Part shown: positions 9,091-19,284 of the stretch, one piece after another
Numbering within the stretch: the stretch's first letter is position 1
Layout of the letters: every line of letters starts with the position of its first letter
The notes under the pieces: model-generated
Databases searched by the model: none
Told to the model about the DNA's origin: nothing
Seen by the model: only the letters and a program-made list of their open reading frames with translations
Translations under genes and position numbers: made by a program
NCBI GenBank assembly: GCA_016125045.1
Contig: WGML01000005.1
Span: 62,001 to 126,000 of the forward strand
Reading direction: 5' to 3'
DNA: 64,000 bases
DNA from: a bacterium
GTDB lineage: Bacteria > Pseudomonadota > Alphaproteobacteria > Caulobacterales > Hyphomonadaceae

Positions 9091-10635
9091 ATGGACAAGA
9101 CAAGCGGTGCGCCCGTCGCGGGCGCGGTGCGCGGGCTCGGCCGGCTCTGGCAGCGCAAATCCGTGGACCAGGTGCAGGCGGAATACGCCTCGAGCGAGCT
9201 GAAACGATCGCTCGGGGCGGTGAACCTGGTGCTCCTCGGCATCGGCTGCATCATCGGCGCGGGCATCTTCGTGCGCACCGGCACCGCGGCGGCGCTCCAC
9301 GCGGGGCCGGCGGTGATCCTGTCTTTCGTGATCGCGGGGCTGATCTGCGCCTTTGCGGGTCTCTGCTATGCGGAACTCGCCTCCGCCCTGCCTGTTTCAG
9401 GATCGGCCTACACCTACGCCTACACGACGCTCGGCGAGTTCGTGGCGTGGATGATGGGCGCGTTGCTGGTGCTTGAATACGGGCTCGCCGCGTCGGTGGT
9501 GGCGGCCGGCTGGGCTGGCTACGTCGTGAGTTTCCTGCACGATTTCAACATTGTCATACCCCCGGAACTGACCGCGGCGACCGGCAAGGAGATCATCCTC
9601 GCGGACGGCGGCACGGGCACGGCGCTGTTCAACCTGCCGGCGGCCGCGATCGTGATCGCGCTCGCCTCGCTTCTGGTGCTCGGCATCTCGGAGTCGGCGA
9701 CCGTCAACAACATCATCGTCGCGATCAAGGTGTCGGTGATCCTCGCCTTCATCGTGGTCGGCGCCTTCCATGTGAATCCGGCGAACTGGACGCCGTTCAT
9801 CCCGGAACCCACGGGCGAGCCTGGCGAGTTCGGCTGGGGCGGGGTCTTACGCGCCGCGACCATCGTGTTCTTCGCTTATATCGGCTTCGAGGCGATCTCG
9901 ACCGCCGGCCAGGAGGCCCGCAACCCCAAGCGCGACCTGCCGATCGGCATCATCGGGTCGCTGGTGATCTGCACCGTGCTCTACATGGCGACATCCGCCG
10001 TGCTGACGGGCGTGGTGCCCTATGCGCAACTCGATTCCCCGGCTCCGGTCGCGGATGCGGTGAACGCCTTCGGAGCGGGTTGGGCCTGGCTCGGCACGGC
10101 GATCAAGATCGGCGCCATTGCGGGGCTGACGTCGGTGATCCTGGTCCTGATGTATGGCCAGACGCGCATCTTCTACACCATGGCGCGCGACGGCCTTCTG
10201 CCGGGCGTGCTGTCGCGGGTGCATCCGACCCTCAAGACGCCCTGGATCAACACGCTCGTCGTGGCGGTGCTGGTGGCGGTCGCCGCCGGCCTCTTCGACA
10301 TCAACACGCTCGGCGATCTCACCTCGATCGGCACGCTCGCCGCATTCGCGATCGTGTGCATCAGCGTGATCTGGCTGCGCCAGACGCGGCCCGACCTGCC
10401 GCGCGGGTTCAAGACGCCGCTTTATCCGATCACGCCGATCCTCGGCATCCTCTCCTGCCTGTTCCTGATCTTTCAGGTGGAGCCGCGGGTGCAGCTGTTC
10501 TTCCTGGTCTTCCTCGTCGGCGCGGTGGCGGTGTATTTCGTCTACAGCCTGCACCACTCCAAGCTCGGCAAGGGCGTGATCGTGAGCGGGCACGAGCCGT
10601 CGCCGGACGAAATTCTTGCTCCGCCGCCACACTGA
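9091..10635 (+). CDS. Amino acid permease (APC superfamily)
   Basis: LGIGCIIGAGIFVRTGTAAALHAGPAVILSF, about 12 TM segments; ORF track start 8899 is an upstream extension, ATG 9091 preferred. Confidence 0.9.
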   Translation: MDKTSGAPVAGAVRGLGRLWQRKSVDQVQAEYASSELKRSLGAVNLVLLGIGCIIGAGIFVRTGTAAALHAGPAVILSFVIAGLICAFAGLCYAELASALPVSGSAYTYAYTTLGEFVAWMMGALLVLEYGLAASVVAAGWAGYVVSFLHDFNIVIPPELTAATGKEIILADGGTGTALFNLPAAAIVIALASLLVLGISESATVNNIIVAIKVSVILAFIVVGAFHVNPANWTPFIPEPTGEPGEFGWGGVLRAATIVFFAYIGFEAISTAGQEARNPKRDLPIGIIGSLVICTVLYMATSAVLTGVVPYAQLDSPAPVADAVNAFGAGWAWLGTAIKIGAIAGLTSVILVLMYGQTRIFYTMARDGLLPGVLSRVHPTLKTPWINTLVVAVLVAVAAGLFDINTLGDLTSIGTLAAFAIVCISVIWLRQTRPDLPRGFKTPLYPITPILGILSCLFLIFQVEPRVQLFFLVFLVGAVAVYFVYSLHHSKLGKGVIVSGHEPSPDEILAPPPH

Positions 10636-10732
10636 CCGCATCCGCCCGGAGATCTACCGCCGCCTTTCCGGCTGGCCCTGCGCGTCCGCCGAGGATAAGC
10701 CGGTCCATCACAGTCCGAACGAGGCCTCGCAC

Positions 10733-11926
10733 ATGACGCTCCGACCCCACCGCACCGTCGCCGCCGCCCTCGCCGTCTGCTTCGGTTCGCTGGCCGCCCC
10801 GACGGCGACCGGGCAGGTTCCGATCACCGATCCGCCCGCGCCCATGATTCTGACCTGGACGCCTGAACAACAGGCGAACTGGTACAAGGCAATCGAAAAG
10901 GTCTACGAGGTTCGCACCGTCCGGCGCGGCGACCAGGTGCACGCCCTCCCCATCTCGACCGAGCCCGTCACCGACCTCGCCGTCGACGTCGGCGGCAAGA
11001 CAAGCGACCTTCGGACCTTCATGGCCGACCACAAGATGTCCGGCGTGCTCGCCCTCAAGGACGGCAAGATCATCCTCGAAGCCTACGGCCTCGGCAGGTC
11101 GCGCACCGATCGCTGGACGTCGTTTTCCGTCGCCAAGTCCGTCACCTCGACGCTTGTTGGGGCGGCGATCGCGGACGGGAAGATCAAGTCGCTCGACGAC
11201 CCGATCACCGACTATCTGCCGGACCTGAAGGGCGGCGGCTATGACGGGGTCACCGTTCGCCAGATCATCACCATGACCTCCGGCGTGAAGTGGAACGAGG
11301 ACTATACCGACCCGAAATCAGACGTCGCGAACGCCGGCCGCGACCCGATGGTGGGCGGCGTCAACCCGATCATCGCCTACATGGCGAAGCTGCCCCGCGA
11401 GGCCGAACCCGGAACCAAGTTCGTCTACAAGACCGGAGAGACGGACCTCGCCGGCTTCCTCGTGTCGAAGGCGGTGGGCAAGCCGATGTCGGAGTATCTG
11501 TCGGAAAAGATCTGGCGACCCTATGGCATGGAGCAGGATGCGATCTGGATGGTCGACGGCGCGGGCCATGAGCGCGGCGGGTGCTGCATGTCGATGACGC
11601 TGCGCGACTATGGCCGCTTCGCCCAATTCTTCCTCGACGGCGGCATGATCGACGGTCGCTCCATCCTTCCTGAGGGCTGGGTGAAGGAAGGGTCCACCAA
11701 CCAGATCAAGCCGCCGGCGGAGGGCCAGTACGGCTATTTCTGGTGGACCGAAACCGCCCCGAACTTCCGCGCGAGCGGCATCTACGGACAACAGATCGCC
11801 TTCTTCCCGGAGGACCGTCTGATCGTGGTCATCAACTCCGCCATGCCGAAGGCGACCGACCGCGACCAGTCGCTCGCGATCCGCGGGCTCTACAACAGCA
11901 TCCACAAGGCGGCGACGGCCAACTGA
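10733..11926 (+). CDS. Secreted serine hydrolase (beta-lactamase/class C family)
   Basis: Signal peptide MTLRPHRTVAAALAVCFGSLAAPTATGQ; SxxK motif SVAK; TMTSGVKWNEDY. Confidence 0.85.
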   Translation: MTLRPHRTVAAALAVCFGSLAAPTATGQVPITDPPAPMILTWTPEQQANWYKAIEKVYEVRTVRRGDQVHALPISTEPVTDLAVDVGGKTSDLRTFMADHKMSGVLALKDGKIILEAYGLGRSRTDRWTSFSVAKSVTSTLVGAAIADGKIKSLDDPITDYLPDLKGGGYDGVTVRQIITMTSGVKWNEDYTDPKSDVANAGRDPMVGGVNPIIAYMAKLPREAEPGTKFVYKTGETDLAGFLVSKAVGKPMSEYLSEKIWRPYGMEQDAIWMVDGAGHERGGCCMSMTLRDYGRFAQFFLDGGMIDGRSILPEGWVKEGSTNQIKPPAEGQYGYFWWTETAPNFRASGIYGQQIAFFPEDRLIVVINSAMPKATDRDQSLAIRGLYNSIHKAATAN

Positions 11927-11954
11927 CGCGGGGCGGCCTTGCGGAGCAGGGAGA

Positions 11955-12920
11955 ATGGCGGTGCTCAAGAGCGCGCTGAGATGGACCGGCCGGGCGCTTG
12001 GCGCCGGGCTCATCGGCCTCATCGCGATCGGCGGCTTTGGACAGATTTCCGCCATGGGTGACGAGCCCTCCTTCGACATGGTCGAGGTCGAGCCCGGCCG
12101 GCGCCTGCATGTCGAGTGCGAGGGCGAGCCCGAAGCGCCGTTCGCGCTTTACGACGCTGGCGCCTTCGGCATCTATTCGGACGGCTGGTGGATCAAGGAG
12201 GAGCTGAAGCGGGACTTCCGCGTCTGTCTCTATGATCGCGCGGGCATGGGCTGGAGCGATCCTGTGCCTGCAGGCGTCTCTCCGTCGCCCGACTGGCATG
12301 TCGAGGATATGCGCCGGCTCGCAAGAGCGGTCGGGGCCGCCCCGCCCTATTACCTGATCGGCCATTCGATGTCGGGCCTGCGGCTGCACGCCTTCGCGAG
12401 CCTCCATCTGGACGAACTCGCCGGCCTCGTCTTCATCGACGCCGCCCGGCCGGCGGGCTTCACCGGCGAGAGCGCGCGACGCCTGATGAACCGGTTTTCC
12501 GGCGCGATGTCGGCCGGCGTGTTCGCCGCGCAGGTCGGGCTCGCCCGCGTCGCGGCGCAGGTTCTGCCGGACTCCCTCGACCTGCCTCGCGGCCCCGCCC
12601 GCGACAAGCGACGATCGATCGCCTCGGTGCGCCATCACAAGGCGTCGCGGGAGGAGGTGCGCGCGGTGGACACGAACGCGGAATGGCTCACGCGCGAGCT
12701 CGCTCAGGAGGTTCCGGTGTCCGTCTTCGCCACATCAGCCGACGGCGGGAGAAACGCCGCCGTGGCGGAGGCCGCCCGGGCGATATCCGGCTTCGGCCGC
12801 GTCCACGGCCTGCCCGATGAGAACCACGTCTCGCTCCTGTCGAGGAAGATCGCGCCGCTGATCGCAGAGGATGTCCGCGCCATGGCCGCCTTCCGAGCCG
12901 CCCGGACGGGGCCAGGGTGA
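11955..12920 (+). CDS. Alpha/beta hydrolase
   Basis: GHSMSG nucleophile elbow, YDRAGMGWSD oxyanion-region motif; N-terminal TM; overlaps next gene by 4 bp (ATGA). Confidence 0.85.
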   Translation: MAVLKSALRWTGRALGAGLIGLIAIGGFGQISAMGDEPSFDMVEVEPGRRLHVECEGEPEAPFALYDAGAFGIYSDGWWIKEELKRDFRVCLYDRAGMGWSDPVPAGVSPSPDWHVEDMRRLARAVGAAPPYYLIGHSMSGLRLHAFASLHLDELAGLVFIDAARPAGFTGESARRLMNRFSGAMSAGVFAAQVGLARVAAQVLPDSLDLPRGPARDKRRSIASVRHHKASREEVRAVDTNAEWLTRELAQEVPVSVFATSADGGRNAAVAEAARAISGFGRVHGLPDENHVSLLSRKIAPLIAEDVRAMAAFRAARTGPG

Positions 12921-14692
12921 TGGCCGCCTCGCCCGCCGTCGCCGAGGCCGGCCCCCTCGCCCGGGTTGAGGCGGTGCTGTTCGATCATGCGCCGCGGTGG
13001 CTTGGCGCGCTCACCTTCGTCGCGGGCGTGATGTCGATGATCGCCTCCGCCAACCCATCCATGCTCGGCGCCAATCCGGTGCTAATGGACTGGCTGGTCG
13101 CCGAACTGCCCAACTTCGCCGCGGCGATAGGCGGTCTCGCCCTTATGGCGCTCTCGCTCGGCCTGATGCGGCGCATCTGGATGGCGTGGGCGTTCACCCT
13201 CGCCACCGCGGCTCACGGCCTCTGGCTGTCGGTGTTCGTGAAGCCCTGGGTGCTCGAGGCGGTGGTGTACGCCGGACTGATCGTCGTGCTGATCGCGGCG
13301 CGCCGGGCGTTTTTCCGCCGCTCGGCCCTTCTCGCCATCCGCCTGCCCCGGATCTGGTTCTTCGCCGCGGGCGGGGCGATCGCGCTCGCGGCGGTCGGCG
13401 CCGCCCTTTGGGCCGGGCACCGCAGCGGGTTTGTGGCCGCCGAGTGGTGGGACCTCATCATCCATCCGGTGATCGGCGCAGCGGGGCGCCCGATCCTGCT
13501 TGCGACCCTGATCCTGGCGTTTCTCGCCTTCGGATCGCTGGTGACCAGTCCGGTGGCGCCGCACGCGCCGCCGCCCGGCGGGGAGGATTTCCGCAAGGTC
13601 GAGGCGATCCTCGCCGCAACCTCGCGGCCACGGCCGGAGGGACTTCTCGCCTTCGCCGGAGACAAGAGCTTTCTGTTCTCCGAGGCGGACGACGCCTTCA
13701 TCATGTTCGCCTCGATCGGTAACGCGATCATCGCCTTCGGGGCGCCTATCGGACCGCGCGCGCGCTGGAAACCGCTTCTGTCGCAGTTTCGCCAGCGGGC
13801 CGACCAGCTCGGCGCGAACTGCGCCGTTTACGCCGCACCGCCGGATTTGCTGCCCGATCTCCTCGATCTCGGCTTCAAGGTCGAGAAGGTCGGCGAGAAC
13901 GCGATCATCGACCTGCCCGCCTTCAGCCTCGCGGGGGGCCGGCGCGAAGTCATCCGCCGCGGCCGCCGCAAGCTCGCCGAACGCTCCGGCGCGCGCTTCC
14001 AGATGATCGAGACCGGCGTCACGAACGACCTGATGGACCGCCTGAAACCCGTCTCGGACGCCTGGCTGACCGCCCAGAAGGGCAAGGAAAAGGCGTTCTC
14101 GCTCGGCCGGTTCGATCCGGATTTTCTTCAGCGCTGCCCGATCGGCGTGGTCGAGATCGGCGGGCGAACCGCCGCGTTCGGAACCCTGCTTGCGACGCCG
14201 GACCGGTCCTGGGCCGGCATCGACCTGATGCGTTATGACCCGGAGATCGCCGTCACCAACACGATGGATTTCCTGCTGGTCGAGATGATCCTGTGGGCCA
14301 AGGAGGCTGGCTTCCAGCGCTTTGATCTCTCGATGGCGCCCTTGTCGGGCCTCGTGGAGGAGGATCACGCCCCGCTCTTTGCGCGCATCGGCAACGAGAT
14401 CTACCAGCGCAGCGAACGCTTCTACAATTTCCAGGGGCTGCGGCGTTTCAAGGAAAAATTCGATCCGGAATGGGAGCCCCGCTACATCGCCGCGCCGGGC
14501 TATTGGGACCTGCCTGTCGCGCTCGCCCAGGCGGCGCTATTGACCAACGGTGCCGCACGTGTCGCCCCCGCCGCGGGCGCGGCCGCTGGACAACCGCAGG
14601 AAGGCGGCGCAACGACCGCGCAAACCTCCGGGAAATCGATCGGCAGGTCGTCGCCCGGCTCCGCCGACAAGCCCATCACGCAGGACGGTTAG
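12917..14692 (+). CDS. Membrane protein with MprF-like DUF2156 (aminoacyl-phosphatidylglycerol synthase-like) domain
   Basis: N-terminal multi-TM half followed by FLFSEADDAFIMFASIGNAIIAFGAPIG...RFDLSMAPLSGL...FYNFQGLRRFKEKFDPEWEPRYIA, typical of LPG synthetase C-terminal domains. Confidence 0.85.
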   Translation: MMAASPAVAEAGPLARVEAVLFDHAPRWLGALTFVAGVMSMIASANPSMLGANPVLMDWLVAELPNFAAAIGGLALMALSLGLMRRIWMAWAFTLATAAHGLWLSVFVKPWVLEAVVYAGLIVVLIAARRAFFRRSALLAIRLPRIWFFAAGGAIALAAVGAALWAGHRSGFVAAEWWDLIIHPVIGAAGRPILLATLILAFLAFGSLVTSPVAPHAPPPGGEDFRKVEAILAATSRPRPEGLLAFAGDKSFLFSEADDAFIMFASIGNAIIAFGAPIGPRARWKPLLSQFRQRADQLGANCAVYAAPPDLLPDLLDLGFKVEKVGENAIIDLPAFSLAGGRREVIRRGRRKLAERSGARFQMIETGVTNDLMDRLKPVSDAWLTAQKGKEKAFSLGRFDPDFLQRCPIGVVEIGGRTAAFGTLLATPDRSWAGIDLMRYDPEIAVTNTMDFLLVEMILWAKEAGFQRFDLSMAPLSGLVEEDHAPLFARIGNEIYQRSERFYNFQGLRRFKEKFDPEWEPRYIAAPGYWDLPVALAQAALLTNGAARVAPAAGAAAGQPQEGGATTAQTSGKSIGRSSPGSADKPITQDG

Positions 14693-14816
14693 ACCCCTTG
14701 CGACCACCGCGCACGATGACCTGCGAGGTCATCGCCGCGCGCCAGATCGTGAGTTAGGTTCAGCCGGTCACGCGCAGTCTCAAGCCACCAGCCTCAAACC
14801 ACCCGGGCGACGACAC

Positions 14817-15161
14817 ATGCTCCTGTTCCGCATCTTCCTGATCGCGTTTCTCATCTTCCTTTCCGTCTATACCGGCGTCGTCATCGCCAATCACGGATGG
14901 AACCTGTTCGCCGTCTTCTTCGGCGACCTGCTCGCGATGACCTGGCCGGGCCAGTTCAACGCCGACTTCCTCGGCTTCCTCATGCTGTCCGCGATCTGGA
15001 CCGCGTGGCGCCATCAGTACTCGGCGCTCGGCCTCGCGCTCAGCGTGGCGGCGTTCTTCGGCGGCATGATATTCCTGACGATCTATCTGACCATCGAGAC
15101 GGGACGCGCGCGCGGCGACGTGCGCGAGCTTCTGCTCGGGCGGGCCCGGGCGCGGAGCTGA
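14817..15161 (+). CDS. Small membrane protein, function unknown
   Basis: ATG 14817; MLLFRIFLIAFLIFLSVYTGVVIANHGWNLFAVFFGDL..., about three TM helices. Confidence 0.7.
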   Translation: MLLFRIFLIAFLIFLSVYTGVVIANHGWNLFAVFFGDLLAMTWPGQFNADFLGFLMLSAIWTAWRHQYSALGLALSVAAFFGGMIFLTIYLTIETGRARGDVRELLLGRARARS

Positions 15162-15191
15162 CCTCGAGCGACTCAGCGGAGCTTGAAGGGG

Positions 15192-15512
15192 TTAGTGCTG
15201 GCTTTCGGGCGTCGTGACGACCAGCCCGTCAAGCGCGTCGGTCACCTTGATCTGGCACGACAGGCGCGAGAACTCGGTCACACCTTCCGCGAAATCGAGC
15301 ATCGACTGCTCCATCGAGCCGGGCGATCCGACCTTGGCGATCCAGTCCGGATGCACCTGAACATGGCAGGTCGCGCAGGCGCAGGCGCCGCCGCAATCGG
15401 CGTCGATGCCCGGCACGTTGTTCTTGATCGCCGTCTCCATGACGGACATGCCGTTCTTCGCTTCCACCGTGCGGGTCTCGCGGGCGGCGTCGATGAAGGT
15501 GATCTTCGGCAT
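15192..15512 (-). CDS. 2Fe-2S ferredoxin (adrenodoxin/FdxB type)
   Basis: [21 protein letters not shown]; cysteine pattern [14 protein letters not shown] ... LSCQIKV; start at 15512 preferred over ORF-track 15542. Confidence 0.92.
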   Translation of the reverse strand: MPKITFIDAARETRTVEAKNGMSVMETAIKNNVPGIDADCGGACACATCHVQVHPDWIAKVGSPGSMEQSMLDFAEGVTEFSRLSCQIKVTDALDGLVVTTPESQH

Positions 15513-15528
15513 TGGACGGGTTGACTCC

Positions 15529-16788
15529 TCAAGTCCGCGCAAGGGCGCGCGCGGCGATATCTTTCATCGCCACCGATTTATCTGCTAGTTCGCCGGGCGC
15601 AACCATCGCTCCCAGCGAGACGAGCTTTTTGCCAACAATATATTCCGGCGCGGCGTTGACCGCGTCGACCGCGATCAGGCGTCCGGCCTGAAGGTAGAAC
15701 ACGGCGAACGACCGTTCCGCCGGGTCGCCGCGCACCACAGTCGCGTCCGCTCCGGTCCACAGGCCGGCGGTCTGCAGCTTCAGATCATACTGGTCGGACC
15801 AGAACCAGGGCGCATCCTCCGCCGGATGCGGCGCGCCGAGGATGGCCGCCGCGGCGATCTTCCCGCCCTCGATGGCGTTATGGACCGATTCCAGCCGCAT
15901 CATCCGGTCGCCGAAATGGACAAGCGGCCGCCGCGCCACATCGCCGATGGCGAACACGGCCGCGTCGGATGTCCGCTGCGCACGATCCACCACGATTCCG
16001 TCGTCGCAAACGAGGCCCGCCTCCCGCGCGATCTCGTCATTGGCGATCACCCCCACGCCCACGATCACGACGTCGCAGCCAATGACCTCCCCTCCCGCAA
16101 GGCGGACGCCGGACACACTGCCCGCGCCCTCGAAGGCTTCCAGGCGCGCGCCGAGTCGCAGCTGGACGCCGCGCGATCTGTGTTCGTTTGCGAAGAAGGC
16201 CGACAGCTCCTCCCCGGCGACGCGGGACAGCACCCGGTCCATCGCCTCGATCACCGTCACTTCGCAGCCGAGCGCGCGCGCGGCCGCGGCCGTCTCCAGT
16301 CCTATATATCCGGCGCCGACCACGCAAAGGCGCTCTCCCGGTTTCAGCGCGGGCTTCAACCGCTCGACATCGGCGCGCGTGCGCAATTCGAACACGCCAC
16401 CCAGCCCCGCCCCCGGCGCCGCCAACCGGCGGGGCCGCGTTCCGGTTGCGATGATCAGGGCGTTGTAGCCGAGTCCCGCCTCTCCCTGCTCAGCGTCGGT
16501 CGTCACGCGCCGCGCCGCTCGATCAATCGCGGTCACCCGTTCGCCGAGCCGAAGCTCGATCCGCTCCTCCGCGTAGAAGCTCTCGGGCCGGATGAGCAGC
16601 CGCTCCGCCTCGATCTCGCCCTTCAGATAGGCTTTCGAGAGCGGCGGGCGCTGATACGGGGCGTCCGGCTCCTCTGCGATGATCACGATCTCGCCGGCGT
16701 GGCCGAGCTGGCGCAGCGACGCCGCGGCCTGGCATCCCGCCTGACCGCCGCCGATGATGACTACCCTGTCCGGAGCCCGCTCCGCCAC
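15529..16788 (-). CDS. FAD-dependent NAD(P)H:ferredoxin reductase
   Basis: [21 protein letters not shown] Rossmann motif, [20 protein letters not shown] second dinucleotide fold, reductase C-terminal domain. Confidence 0.92.
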   Translation of the reverse strand: MAERAPDRVVIIGGGQAGCQAAASLRQLGHAGEIVIIAEEPDAPYQRPPLSKAYLKGEIEAERLLIRPESFYAEERIELRLGERVTAIDRAARRVTTDAEQGEAGLGYNALIIATGTRPRRLAAPGAGLGGVFELRTRADVERLKPALKPGERLCVVGAGYIGLETAAAARALGCEVTVIEAMDRVLSRVAGEELSAFFANEHRSRGVQLRLGARLEAFEGAGSVSGVRLAGGEVIGCDVVIVGVGVIANDEIAREAGLVCDDGIVVDRAQRTSDAAVFAIGDVARRPLVHFGDRMMRLESVHNAIEGGKIAAAAILGAPHPAEDAPWFWSDQYDLKLQTAGLWTGADATVVRGDPAERSFAVFYLQAGRLIAVDAVNAAPEYIVGKKLVSLGAMVAPGELADKSVAMKDIAARALART

Positions 16789-16905
16789 GATTCCGCGCCC
16801 TCACGCCGCTTCGTTCCGCTCCCGTCTGTATCACACGGGCCGGGGACGAACAGGCGCTACACCGCCGCGCTTGCCAATCCCGTCCCGCGTCGGCACACAG
16901 CCGCC

Positions 16906-17451
16906 ATGGCTTCGCCGCCCGGCCCGTTCAACTCTTTCCTCGCCCCCACGTCGGCCGGCGCCGCGCAGCGCGCGGTCCTGCTGCTCGACGACGAGGCCGC
17001 GACCGAACGTCTCGCCGCCGAAATCGCCGCGGTGTGCAGGGCCGGCGACGTGATCCATCTCATCGGCGATCTCGGTGCGGGCAAGACCGCCCTTGCGCGC
17101 GGCCTCATCCGATCACTCGCGGGCGATCCCCGGCTTGAGGTGCCGAGCCCGACCTTCACGCTCGTGCAGACCTACCCCGCCCCCGCCTTCGACATCTGGC
17201 ACTTCGACCTCTACCGGACCCGCGACCCGGAGGAGGTGCGTGAACTCGGCCTCGACGACTCCATGGACGGCCTCGCTCTCATCGAATGGCCGGAACGCCT
17301 CGGCCCGCATACGCCGCGCCTCCGCCTCGATATTGCGCTATCCTTCGGCGATTCGGGTGGTTCGGACCCTATCACCGGCCCGTCCGCCCGGATCGCCCAC
17401 CTTGAGGACCACCATGACTGGAGCCGCCGCCTCCGCGCCGACTGGAGCTAA
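16906..17451 (+). CDS. tsaE: tRNA threonylcarbamoyladenosine biosynthesis ATPase TsaE
   Basis: GDLGAGKTALARGLIRSL Walker A, SPTFTLVQTY, WHFDLYR; true start likely ATG 16906 (ORF track 15826 is read-through antisense to the reductase). Confidence 0.93.
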   Translation: MASPPGPFNSFLAPTSAGAAQRAVLLLDDEAATERLAAEIAAVCRAGDVIHLIGDLGAGKTALARGLIRSLAGDPRLEVPSPTFTLVQTYPAPAFDIWHFDLYRTRDPEEVRELGLDDSMDGLALIEWPERLGPHTPRLRLDIALSFGDSGGSDPITGPSARIAHLEDHHDWSRRLRADWS

Positions 17452-18526
17452 TCTCCGCGCTCGCGAGATCATCGACTTTCTGTCGCGCTCGGGCTGGGAG
17501 GCCGCCCACCGTGCGCCGCTCAAGATCGACGCCTCGACGCGGCGCTACGAGCGCCTGCGGCTGAAATCCATGGGCGCGATCCTCATGGACGCACCGCGCG
17601 TGGAGTCGAGCCCCTGCCCGCCCGGCGCGAGCGAGGAGGAGCGTGTCGCGATGGGCTGGAACGCGATCGCCCGGCTTGCGGCGTCGCGGGTTGAGGCGTT
17701 CGCCGCGGTGGACGGCTTCCTCACCTCGATCGGACTGTCAGCCCCCGGCGTGCTCGACATCGACGTGCCGCGCGGCCTCGCCCTCCTCGAGGATCTGGGC
17801 GACGATCTGTTCTCCGTCGTGATCGAACGGGGCGGCGACGAGACCGCGCTCTACACCGCCGCCGCGCAGGTGCTGGCCCGCGTTCACACGACGCCGCCAC
17901 CCTTCTCCCTGCCTTATCCGGGCGGCGAGTGGCCGATCCTTTCCTATGACGAACTCGCCCTCGCCGGCGGCTTCGACCTGTTCTGCGAGTGGATGCCGCG
18001 CCGGTTCGACGACATCCGCATCGGCGACGCCCAGCGCATCCGGTGGGAGCGTATTCGTTCCGATCTCTTCGCGCTGGCGGACGAGTTCCCCCGGGCCCTG
18101 ATCCTGCGCGACACGCACGCCGAGAACCTGATCTGGCTGCCTGACCGTGAGGGTCCCGCGCGTGTCGGCCTGCTCGACTTCCAGGACGCCGTTCTCGGCT
18201 GGGGGGAGTGGGACCTATCCATGCTGCTCCACGACGCCCGGCGGGATGTGTCGCCGGAGGCCGCCGAAGCCGCCATCCGGTCCTATCTCGATCTCACCGG
18301 CGGCGAGCGGGCCGCGCTCGACCACAGGCTGGCGGTGCTTGGCGCGATCAACATCATGCGCATTCAGGGCGTCTTCGCCCGGCTGGTCACACGCGACCAG
18401 AAGCCAAGATACGACGCCTTCCAGCCGCGCCTCGCCAGACTCCTCGGAGGCGTCGCGAAAGCGCCGGCGCTCGACGATCTTGCAAGCTTCCTGCGCGCGA
18501 TCGCGCCGCGCGCCATCGCCGGCTGA
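17414..18526 (+). CDS. amgK: Aminoglycoside-phosphotransferase-fold sugar kinase, probable N-acetylmuramate/N-acetylglucosamine kinase AmgK
   Basis: APH motifs LRDTHAENLIW and GLLDFQDAV; directly followed by MurU-like nucleotidyltransferase; start ATG 17414. Confidence 0.8.
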   Translation: MTGAAASAPTGANLRAREIIDFLSRSGWEAAHRAPLKIDASTRRYERLRLKSMGAILMDAPRVESSPCPPGASEEERVAMGWNAIARLAASRVEAFAAVDGFLTSIGLSAPGVLDIDVPRGLALLEDLGDDLFSVVIERGGDETALYTAAAQVLARVHTTPPPFSLPYPGGEWPILSYDELALAGGFDLFCEWMPRRFDDIRIGDAQRIRWERIRSDLFALADEFPRALILRDTHAENLIWLPDREGPARVGLLDFQDAVLGWGEWDLSMLLHDARRDVSPEAAEAAIRSYLDLTGGERAALDHRLAVLGAINIMRIQGVFARLVTRDQKPRYDAFQPRLARLLGGVAKAPALDDLASFLRAIAPRAIAG

Positions 18527-19284
18527 TGGCCCCGCCCGTCGCCCATTCGCCAGTCGTCGGTCGCAAGGTGCGCAGCGCGATGCTTCTGTCAGCCGGGCTT
18601 GGCACCCGCATGCGCCCGCTCACGGATCACACGCCGAAACCGCTGATCGAGATCGCCGGCCGGACGCTCATCGACCGCGTGCTCGACAAGCTCGTTGCTC
18701 AGGGCGTGGAGCGGGCGGTGGTCAACGTCCACCATCTCGCCGGACAGATGGAGGCGCACCTCGCCCGCCGCGCGGATATCGAGATCATCATCTCAGACGA
18801 ACGCGATCTGCTGCTGGAGACAGGCGGCGGAGTGGTCAAGGCGCTGCCACATCTCGGGTCGGAGCCGTTTTTCGCGATCAACACCGACGTCGCCTGGGAA
18901 ACCGAGGGCGACGACACCTTCCTGCGGCTCGCCCGCGCCTTCGATCCGGGCCGGATGGACGCGGTGCTGCTGCTCGCGGACATGACCCGCACACTCGGCT
19001 TTCACGGCGCCGGCGACTTTTTCCTCGACGATGAGGGACGCCCGGTCCGGCGCGGCGACCGGGCCCGCGCGCCCTATGTCTACGCCGGCGCCTATGTCTG
19101 CACCGCGGGGGCGCTCGCGGGCGAGACTGTTCACCCCTTCTCGGCCAACCGCTACTGGGACAGGTTCGCGGCCGCCGGCCGCCTGTTTGCAACCGTGATG
19201 TCACCCTTCTGGCTGCATGTCGGCGACCCCGAGGCCCGCGACAAAGCTGAACGCTGGCTGCTTGATCGGGCGGCGGGGCCGTGA
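18526..19284 (+). CDS. murU: Nucleotidyltransferase, probable N-acetylmuramate-1-phosphate uridylyltransferase MurU
   Basis: AMLLSAGLGTRMRPLTDHTPKPLIEIAGRTLIDRVLD; start overlaps amgK stop (TGATG). Confidence 0.82.
   Translation: MAPPVAHSPVVGRKVRSAMLLSAGLGTRMRPLTDHTPKPLIEIAGRTLIDRVLDKLVAQGVERAVVNVHHLAGQMEAHLARRADIEIIISDERDLLLETGGGVVKALPHLGSEPFFAINTDVAWETEGDDTFLRLARAFDPGRMDAVLLLADMTRTLGFHGAGDFFLDDEGRPVRRGDRARAPYVYAGAYVCTAGALAGETVHPFSANRYWDRFAAAGRLFATVMSPFWLHVGDPEARDKAERWLLDRAAGP

Noticed and set aside
15826-16905. N-terminal extension of tsaE in the ORF track
   Set aside because: This 360-codon stretch is antisense to the ferredoxin reductase; TsaE homology begins after ATG 16906.
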